This document shows positions 58,880 to 64,000 of a stretch of DNA of 64,000 nucleotides, piece after piece; position 1 is the stretch's first letter, and each line of letters opens with the position of its first letter. The translations under genes were made by a program, and so were the position numbers. The notes beneath the pieces are model-generated. The model saw nothing but the letters and a program-made list of their open reading frames with translations. It was not told the origin of the DNA and searched no databases. The stretch comes from Sulfitobacter geojensis (lineage in GTDB: Bacteria > Pseudomonadota > Alphaproteobacteria > Rhodobacterales > Rhodobacteraceae). The stretch spans positions 124,001 through 188,000 of the forward strand of contig NZ_JASE01000002.1 in assembly GCF_000622325.1 (NCBI RefSeq), given 5' to 3'.

Positions 58880-60058
58880 TCAGTTCAGCAATACGGGTAG
58901 TTGAATAGGTCCGCGAAACCCGAAACCGCGCCAAATCACAGCGTCTGGATCAGGTAGGGACATGTTTGGGAAACGGTCGAAGAGCAGGGGCAGCATGACT
59001 TGCGCGACCGCACGGCGCGCCACATGAGTGCCCTGGCAAAAATGCGGGCCGTTCCCGAAGGATTGATGCGGAACCTTGTCACGGTAGACGTTGAAGACCT
59101 CGCCGTCCTCAACGACATCCTCATCGCGATTGGCGCTGGCCTGAATAGTCATCACCGTTTCGCCCTTTGGAATAACGCAGCCTCTGATCTCCGTGTCTTG
59201 TGTCGCAAGTCGGGATGAAGCAGAGATTGGCGCGACCCAGCGTACGCCTTCCTCAAAGGCTTTGTCCCAGTCGCCATCCCGTTTGACCTGTTCGAACTGG
59301 TCGGGATTGCTCAGCAGCCCCACGACGATCGTATTCAAGGCATCGCGCGGCTCGTTGATGCCGCCACCGATGGCGATCTTGATGTTAGCGTAGATCTGCT
59401 TTTCCTCAATCGGATTATCTGCATTCAGCATGACCGAAAGCGCCGAATTATTCGGCTCTGCCCGGTGCCGGTCTTGCAGCCTGTCAAACAGCGCATGCAT
59501 CTCTTCATTCGCGCGATCCGCGCGCTCGAAAGGTTCATCGCGCCAGCCGAAATTTCCTGCACCGTCGATCAAGGCCTGACTCCAGCGTTGCATTTCGTCG
59601 TCTGAGGCCTTTTCAATCCCCAGCAGGATCGCGAGACCGCGCGCGCAGTAAGGGCCCGACAGCGCGGGAAACAGATCAACCACCTCACCGCGCGGCAAGC
59701 GTGCAACGTAGTCTCCTGCGATCTTTTGATATTGAGGCACCCATTCGTCACGGATGACCTTCGGCGCAAAGGCGGGCGCCATGGCCATACGCTCACGCAG
59801 ATGCTCGGCTCCATCCTTGCGCATCAACGTATGCGCCCAGAAGGCGCGTTTCATCGGCGTGTTGGGGTCGTCGGAACTGAAAAGCTCGGGGTTGTCTTTG
59901 ACGTACTTCGTGTCGGCCGCTTTGGTCAGCAACGTGCGTCCGGCGGCTTTGACCCGAACGACCGGTGCTTCGGCGCGCAGGCGGCGATAGATAGGGAAGG
60001 GATCGCGGTCGAGTGCATCAAGCGTGATGGATTCGTCCACCGGGGCAAGTTCAGTCAT
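58880..60058 (-). CDS. cytochrome P450
   Basis: The 392-residue protein is a soluble bacterial P450. The haem-binding loop FGNGPHFCQGTHVARR places the ligand Cys at 341. The ExxR-like helix region and RLATQDTEIRGCVIPKGE are normal. The I-helix reads IAIGGGINEPRDALN, so the usual acid-Thr pair is replaced by Asn-Glu-Pro, an uncommon oxygen-activation site. The end overlaps the downstream-encoded amidohydrolase start by eight bases, so the two are co-transcribed from the divergent promoter near 60.98 kb. No ferredoxin or reductase gene lies nearby. The substrate is unknown. Confidence 0.93.
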   Translation of the reverse strand: MTELAPVDESITLDALDRDPFPIYRRLRAEAPVVRVKAAGRTLLTKAADTKYVKDNPELFSSDDPNTPMKRAFWAHTLMRKDGAEHLRERMAMAPAFAPKVIRDEWVPQYQKIAGDYVARLPRGEVVDLFPALSGPYCARGLAILLGIEKASDDEMQRWSQALIDGAGNFGWRDEPFERADRANEEMHALFDRLQDRHRAEPNNSALSVMLNADNPIEEKQIYANIKIAIGGGINEPRDALNTIVVGLLSNPDQFEQVKRDGDWDKAFEEGVRWVAPISASSRLATQDTEIRGCVIPKGETVMTIQASANRDEDVVEDGEVFNVYRDKVPHQSFGNGPHFCQGTHVARRAVAQVMLPLLFDRFPNMSLPDPDAVIWRGFGFRGPIQLPVLLN

Positions 60059-60941
60059 CGCTTTCCCCCAACAACCGCAGTGCGTTCTGTTTCAAGATAA
60101 GCGGCCGCACCTCATCCTTGAACGGTGCCTTTTCGAAATCGGCAAGCCATCGGTCGGGTGTAATCGCCGGCCAGTCAGAGCCGAACAGCATTTTCTTTTT
60201 CAGGATTGAATTGGCGTAACGAATGAAGGTTTCGGGAAAGTACTTGGGGCTCCAGCCGCTCATGTCATAGTAGACATTCGGTTTGTGCTGGCAGACGGCC
60301 AGCCCTTCTTCCGTCCAGGGAAAACTGGGATGGGCGAGGATGATCGGCATGTCGGGAAAATCGACCGCCACATCATCGAGATACATTGGGTTGGAATACT
60401 TCAGTCGCATCCCCATGCCGCCCCGCATGCCTGAGCCAACGCCGGTCTGGCCAGTGTGAAAGAGCGTGATCACACCTTCTTCCGCGCAGGCCTCCAACAC
60501 TGTGTAGCACGCCTCGCGGTCATTGGGGAAAAACCCCTGCATCGTGGGGTGAAACTTGAAACCGCGCACACCGAAGTCCCGGACCAGCCGCTTGACCTCG
60601 CGCGCGCCTGCCTTGCCCTTGTGCGGATCGATGGAGGCGAAGGGGATCAGGATATCATCGTTTTCGGCGCAGATGCCAGCAACCTCTTCGTTGGAATAGC
60701 GGCGAAAGCCTGTCTCGCGCTCTGCATCGACAGGGAAGATAACGGCGGCGATGTTGCGCTCGCGATAGTAGGCGGCGGTATCCTGAACCGTCGGCAACAT
60801 TCCATCCGCGCCCGCCGGGTTCTTGAAGTATTTGGCCATACCGGCCTGAAATTCGTTGTAACCGTCATCGCGGCCGTGGTTGCAGGGTTCTTCTGCATGC
60901 GTGTGAAAATCGATCGCTTTGACCGCGCTGAAATCAACCAT
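60051..60941 (-). CDS. amidohydrolase-2 family metal hydrolase or decarboxylase
   Basis: ATG 60941 gives 296 residues. The family metal site is visible in AIDFHTHAEEP, FKFHPTMQGF, TLFHTGQTG, ILAHPSFPW and LFGSDWPAITP, matching the TIM-barrel amidohydrolase-2 group. That group includes 4-oxalomesaconate hydratase-like and gamma-resorcylate-type decarboxylases and other C-C hydrolases. It precedes the P450 gene in the operon and is divergent from a crotonase gene, which suggests a breakdown route for a cyclic or branched acid. The exact reaction cannot be read from the sequence. Confidence 0.88.
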   Translation of the reverse strand: MVDFSAVKAIDFHTHAEEPCNHGRDDGYNEFQAGMAKYFKNPAGADGMLPTVQDTAAYYRERNIAAVIFPVDAERETGFRRYSNEEVAGICAENDDILIPFASIDPHKGKAGAREVKRLVRDFGVRGFKFHPTMQGFFPNDREACYTVLEACAEEGVITLFHTGQTGVGSGMRGGMGMRLKYSNPMYLDDVAVDFPDMPIILAHPSFPWTEEGLAVCQHKPNVYYDMSGWSPKYFPETFIRYANSILKKKMLFGSDWPAITPDRWLADFEKAPFKDEVRPLILKQNALRLLGESDD

Positions 60942-60963
60942 GATGGGCCTCCTGTTTAAAATG

Positions 60964-60991
60964 CTATACAGTAGAACCGTTAACCTATACA
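60964..60991. promoter_or_regulatory. CTATACA direct repeats in the divergent promoter
   Basis: CTATACA occurs at 60964-60970 and 60985-60991, 21 bp (two helical turns) apart, in the 78-bp gap between the amidohydrolase and crotonase genes. It is a candidate operator for an unlinked regulator; none is encoded beside it in the window. Confidence 0.4.
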
Positions 60992-61019
60992 ACAAAATTG
61001 AAGGCAGGGAGGAAGATGA

Positions 61020-61802
61020 ATGGTGGACAGCTTGGGCAAGCGGAACGTGACGCGTGTCGAGATTGACGGTGACATCGCGACCCTCATCTTTGATCGCCCC
61101 GAGAAGCGGAACGCCATGAACGACCAGCTTGTTGCTGAGCTTGACGCCTTTTTTGCCAATCCACCAGAGAGTGTGAACGCCGTGATCCTGCGCGGGGAAG
61201 GCGGGCATTTCTGTTCAGGTCTTGATCTGGCGGAGCACGAGCACCGCGACCCGATTGAAGGTGTCTATCATTCGCGCAATTGGCATCGTGTGTCCGATGC
61301 CATCGAGCTTGGCGGATTGCCAGTCGTCTCGGTCCTGACCGGCGCTGTAATTGGCGGCGGGCTTGAAATCGCAGCCTCGACCCATGTTCGTATTGCTGAG
61401 CCGGATGTGCGGTTCCAGCTGCCCGAAGGGCGGCGCGGGATATTCGTAGGCGGCGGTGCTACCGTGCGTGTCGGCCGTTTGCTCGGCGCAGACCGGATGC
61501 GGGAGATGATGCTGACGGGGCGCAACTACGGTGCAGAAGAAGGCCTAGCGCTCGGGCTGTGCCACTATTCTGTCGAGGCTGGCGAAGGTTACGATCTTGC
61601 GAAAAAACTTGCGCGCAAGATCGCGGATAATGCGCCCTTCTCGAACTACCTGATGATGCAGGCCATCTCGCGTATTCAGGATATGCCCCGCGCTGAGGGG
61701 TTCTTCACGGAAAGCCTTGCGGCCGCGATGTCTCAGACGTCCGACGGCGCAAAAGAAGGGTTGCGGGCATTCTTGGAGAAACGGCCGCCGAAATTCAGAT
61801 AA
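61020..61802 (+). CDS. enoyl-CoA hydratase/isomerase family protein
   Basis: The 260-residue crotonase has the oxyanion-hole segments GGHFCSGLDLAEH and LTGAVIGGGLEIAAS, the acidic loop LPEGRRGIFVGGGAT and the family-typical C-terminal helices. It should act on an acyl-CoA or enoyl-CoA made in the same pathway. ATG 61020 has GGGAGGAAG just before it. It leads an operon with the TRAP transporter genes and is divergent from the amidohydrolase-P450 pair. Confidence 0.92.
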   Translation: MVDSLGKRNVTRVEIDGDIATLIFDRPEKRNAMNDQLVAELDAFFANPPESVNAVILRGEGGHFCSGLDLAEHEHRDPIEGVYHSRNWHRVSDAIELGGLPVVSVLTGAVIGGGLEIAASTHVRIAEPDVRFQLPEGRRGIFVGGGATVRVGRLLGADRMREMMLTGRNYGAEEGLALGLCHYSVEAGEGYDLAKKLARKIADNAPFSNYLMMQAISRIQDMPRAEGFFTESLAAAMSQTSDGAKEGLRAFLEKRPPKFR

Positions 61803-61864
61803 CCAAGGCAGATGAGCGGAAAAACCGACACTGCATCACCTTTGTCTCACTGGGAGGAGAAGAC

Positions 61865-62902
61865 ATGAAAAAACGTAGCCTTATCAAAACAGCGATTGCC
61901 GGACTGGTAACCGCGGCAGCTCTGGGCGGCTCGGCCCATGCGCAAGAGGTCACTCTGCGCTTGCACCAGTTCCTGCCGCCTCCTGCGACGGTGCCTGCCA
62001 AGATCCTCAAGCCCTGGGCGACTGCGGTGGAAGAGGCCTCTGGCGGTCGAATTGCGATCCAGCATTTCGATGCCATGTCATTGGGTGGCCGTCCGCCGGA
62101 GTTGATGGATCAGGCGCGCGACGGCGTTGTTGACCTGTCCATGACGGTCGTTGGATACACCCCGGGACGCTTCCCCCGCACGGAAGTCTTCGAGCTGCCC
62201 TTCATGATGACCAACCCTGTCGCCACAGCGTCCGCCTATTGGGAGATGGTCGAGACGGACTGGCAAAGCAATGAGTATAAGGATGTCAAGGTTCTGGGCG
62301 CTTGGGTGCATGGCCCCGGTGTTGTTCACTCCAAGGACGGCGTAAACAGTCTTGAGGATATGAAAGGTCTGACGGTACGTGGCCCGACGCGTATCATCAA
62401 CGATATGCTGTCGGAGCTGGGCGCAGAACCTGTTGGCATGCCACTGCCCGCAATTCCCGAGGCGCTGTCCAAGGGCGTTGTCAAAGGCACGGTTATTCCA
62501 TGGGAAGTGACCCCTGCGATCCGCCTGTCGGAGCTGGTGACAAACCACACGGAATTCTCCGGCGAAGAGGCGCTTTATGCGGCGACAATCGTTCTGGTGA
62601 TGAACAAGGCCAAATATGAGGCGCTGCCCGATGATCTCAAAGCGATCATTGATGCGGAGTCAGGCGCAAAACTGTCCAAGTTCGCCACTCAGGTGATGTG
62701 GGACATGGATGCACCCGCGCGTGCCATTGCAGAAAAAGCTGGCAACACCATTGTTGAGCTCGACGCGGACGAAGTGGCTCGCTGGAAAGAGGCTGCGGGC
62801 CCTGTGATTGACCGCTGGATCGCCGACATGGACGGCAAGGGCCTCGATGGCGCAGCTTTGATCGAGCAGGCAAAAGCGCTGATCAAAAAGCACGGCGGTT
62901 AA
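61865..62902 (+). CDS. TRAP transporter substrate-binding protein
   Basis: The 345-residue protein has a signal peptide ending SAHAQEV, then LRLHQFLPPPATVPAKILKPW and a DctP fold with the carboxylate-binding Arg in KGLTVRGPTRI. Its sequence is clearly different from the threonate DctP at 55.8 kb, so it should bind another acid. The ribosome-binding site GGGAGGAGAAG lies before ATG 61865. It is linked with the crotonase gene. Confidence 0.93.
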   Translation: MKKRSLIKTAIAGLVTAAALGGSAHAQEVTLRLHQFLPPPATVPAKILKPWATAVEEASGGRIAIQHFDAMSLGGRPPELMDQARDGVVDLSMTVVGYTPGRFPRTEVFELPFMMTNPVATASAYWEMVETDWQSNEYKDVKVLGAWVHGPGVVHSKDGVNSLEDMKGLTVRGPTRIINDMLSELGAEPVGMPLPAIPEALSKGVVKGTVIPWEVTPAIRLSELVTNHTEFSGEEALYAATIVLVMNKAKYEALPDDLKAIIDAESGAKLSKFATQVMWDMDAPARAIAEKAGNTIVELDADEVARWKEAAGPVIDRWIADMDGKGLDGAALIEQAKALIKKHGG

Positions 62903-62930
62903 TTCCTGAAGGTATTTGGGCAATCAAACG

Positions 62931-63464
62931 ATGTATCACACCCTCGACAGACTAGCGTATGCGCTTGCGCGGGTTCTGGCTCTGGCTGGTGGCTTGGTTC
63001 TGTTGGGCATTACGTTGCTGACTTGCGTATCGATCATCGGGCGTGTCTTTGTGCCCTTTGATATTGGGCTTGGTCCCATTCGCGGCATCTATGACATGAC
63101 TGAGATCGGTATGGCCGCTGCTATCTTCGCCTTTCTGCCCTGGGCGCAGTATAGGGAAGCCCATGCGCGCGTTGATCTGTTCCAGTTTGCAATGCCGCGT
63201 AAGGCCGATCAGTTTCTTGACTTGGCTTTCAATGCTGGCATGGCCTTTGCGGCGGCGGTTGGAACCTATCGGCTCTACCTTGGTATGCAGGACAAGCTTT
63301 CCTACGGTGAAACGACGCTGATTGCGCAGATCCCTGTCTGGCAGGGATATGCCGCGGGCCTTATCGGCGCGGTGGGCTTTGTCATCGTCTCCGTCTTTTG
63401 CACCCTGCGGTCTGGGCGTCGATTGGCCGGGTATGCAGACAATCCCAAAGGGATTCAGCCATGA
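62931..63464 (+). CDS. TRAP transporter small membrane subunit DctQ
   Basis: ATG 62931 gives 177 residues; a TTG at 62916 in the same frame is an alternative. Four membrane spans are visible, including LALAGGLVLLGITLLTCVSIIG near residues 15-37 and AAAIFAFLPWAQYREAHARV, a DctQ signature. It pairs with the DctM gene that overlaps its stop (ATGA at 63461). Confidence 0.92.
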   Translation: MYHTLDRLAYALARVLALAGGLVLLGITLLTCVSIIGRVFVPFDIGLGPIRGIYDMTEIGMAAAIFAFLPWAQYREAHARVDLFQFAMPRKADQFLDLAFNAGMAFAAAVGTYRLYLGMQDKLSYGETTLIAQIPVWQGYAAGLIGAVGFVIVSVFCTLRSGRRLAGYADNPKGIQP

Positions 63465-64000
63465 CCAACATCGAACTGGCGATCTGGTCCCTGCCGGTAC
63501 TGTTGATCCTTGTTTTCCTGCGCGCACCCATTGCGCTTGCCATGATCGGCGTTGGCGTTGGTGGCACGTATCTGGTGATCGGCACGCCCATGATGACGCT
63601 CAACCAGCTCAAGACGCTTACTTACGGTACCTTTTCCAACTATTCGTTTTCGATCATCCCACTGTTCTTGCTGATGGGTCAGTTCGCCACGCAGTCAGGC
63701 ATGTCCACATCACTGTTCAAGGCCGCAGAGAGCTTTCTGGGTCACCGCAAAGGTGGTGTGGCCATGTCCGCCATCGGCGCTTGCGCTGGATTTGGTGCGA
63801 TCTGCGGATCGTCCCTGGCAACAGCGGCCACCATGGGGCAAGTCGCCCTGCCTGAAATGAAACGCTACGGATATCCAGACAGCCTGTCTACCGGTGCGCT
63901 GGCGGCGGGCGGCACCCTTGGCATTCTGATCCCGCCCTCTGTTATCCTCGTGATCTACGCAATCCTTGCGGAGCAGAACATCGCCAAACTCTTCGTCGCG
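63461..64000 (+). CDS. TRAP transporter large membrane subunit DctM (partial)
   Basis: The frame is open to the window edge, giving the first 180 residues of a protein usually 420-440 long. It shows the DctM pattern: ALAMIGVGVGGTYLVIG, FSIIPLFLLMGQFA, GACAGFGAICGSSLATAATM and LGILIPPSVILVIYAIL. It overlaps dctQ by four bases. The substrate is unknown. Confidence 0.95.
   Translation, partial: MTNIELAIWSLPVLLILVFLRAPIALAMIGVGVGGTYLVIGTPMMTLNQLKTLTYGTFSNYSFSIIPLFLLMGQFATQSGMSTSLFKAAESFLGHRKGGVAMSAIGACAGFGAICGSSLATAATMGQVALPEMKRYGYPDSLSTGALAAGGTLGILIPPSVILVIYAILAEQNIAKLFVA

Noticed and set aside
1..64000. CRISPR arrays, tRNA and rRNA genes
   Set aside because: No regularly spaced direct repeats with unique spacers and no tRNA-like cloverleaf or rRNA-like block were noticed by eye; a covariance-model scan would be needed to be sure.

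Overview
The window looks like part of a large accessory replicon (plasmid or chromid) of a marine alphaproteobacterium of the Roseobacter group (Rhodobacteraceae). The reasons are a VirB type IV secretion operon, a rhizobial-style rhamnose operon of the kind carried on roseobacter biofilm plasmids, a DddD-type DMSP gene set, TRAP transporters and the high-GC alphaproteobacterial coding style. No replication gene, relaxase, VirD4, rRNA, tRNA or CRISPR array is visible. The organism call is an inference from gene content, not a database match.

Layout: (1) 1-11154, minus strand: a nearly complete virB operon (virB1, 2, 3, 4, a 55-residue lipoprotein, a second lytic transglycosylase, virB5-like, 8, 9, 10, 11, two small genes, virB6 running off the left edge). 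(2) 11.2-12.8 kb: small genes, an XRE regulator and remnants. (3) 12.8-25.5 kb: a copper and periplasmic redox island with a Crp-like regulator, CsoR, three c-type cytochromes, DUF305, glutaredoxin-MauE, TolC, multicopper oxidase, a cupredoxin-CusF fusion, a second cupredoxin, an ABC membrane domain without an ATPase and a BNR-repeat protein. Two near-identical CsoR-type operators and a weaker third site are visible. (4) 26.0-28.1 kb: TrkH/TrkA potassium uptake, then a dead tyrosine recombinase. (5) 29.3-40.0 kb: L-rhamnose catabolism (rhaRSTPQ, mutarotase and rhaK, divergent from rhaD and rhaA). (6) 40.1-47.3 kb: LysR regulator, GMC oxidoreductase, DddD and a BCCT transporter, read as a DMSP uptake and cleavage unit. 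(7) 47.9-58.1 kb: L-threonate catabolism (TRAP transporter, ltnD, otnK, otnC, otnI) with class II aldolase and a frameshifted fructose-bisphosphatase, under a divergent LacI regulator. (8) 58.9-64.0 kb: cytochrome P450 and amidohydrolase, divergent from a crotonase and a second TRAP transporter that runs off the right edge; the substrate is unknown.

The window is modular, and most catabolic blocks have their own regulator and operator. Four related copies of a degenerate repeat (about 12.44, 25.72, 28.95 and 58.40 kb) lie at block borders, as does the broken integrase, which suggests assembly by repeated insertion. The catabolic blocks converge on central intermediates: rhamnose gives DHAP and lactate, threonate gives DHAP, and the aldolase next to the threonate genes could draw DHAP into hexose phosphate.

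Candidates for something undescribed are the copper/cytochrome island (membrane ABC domain without ATPase, cupredoxin-CusF fusion, no P-type ATPase or RND pump), the dispersed repeat family, the VirB5-like/transglycosylase pair with shared termini, and the P450-amidohydrolase-crotonase-TRAP pathway.
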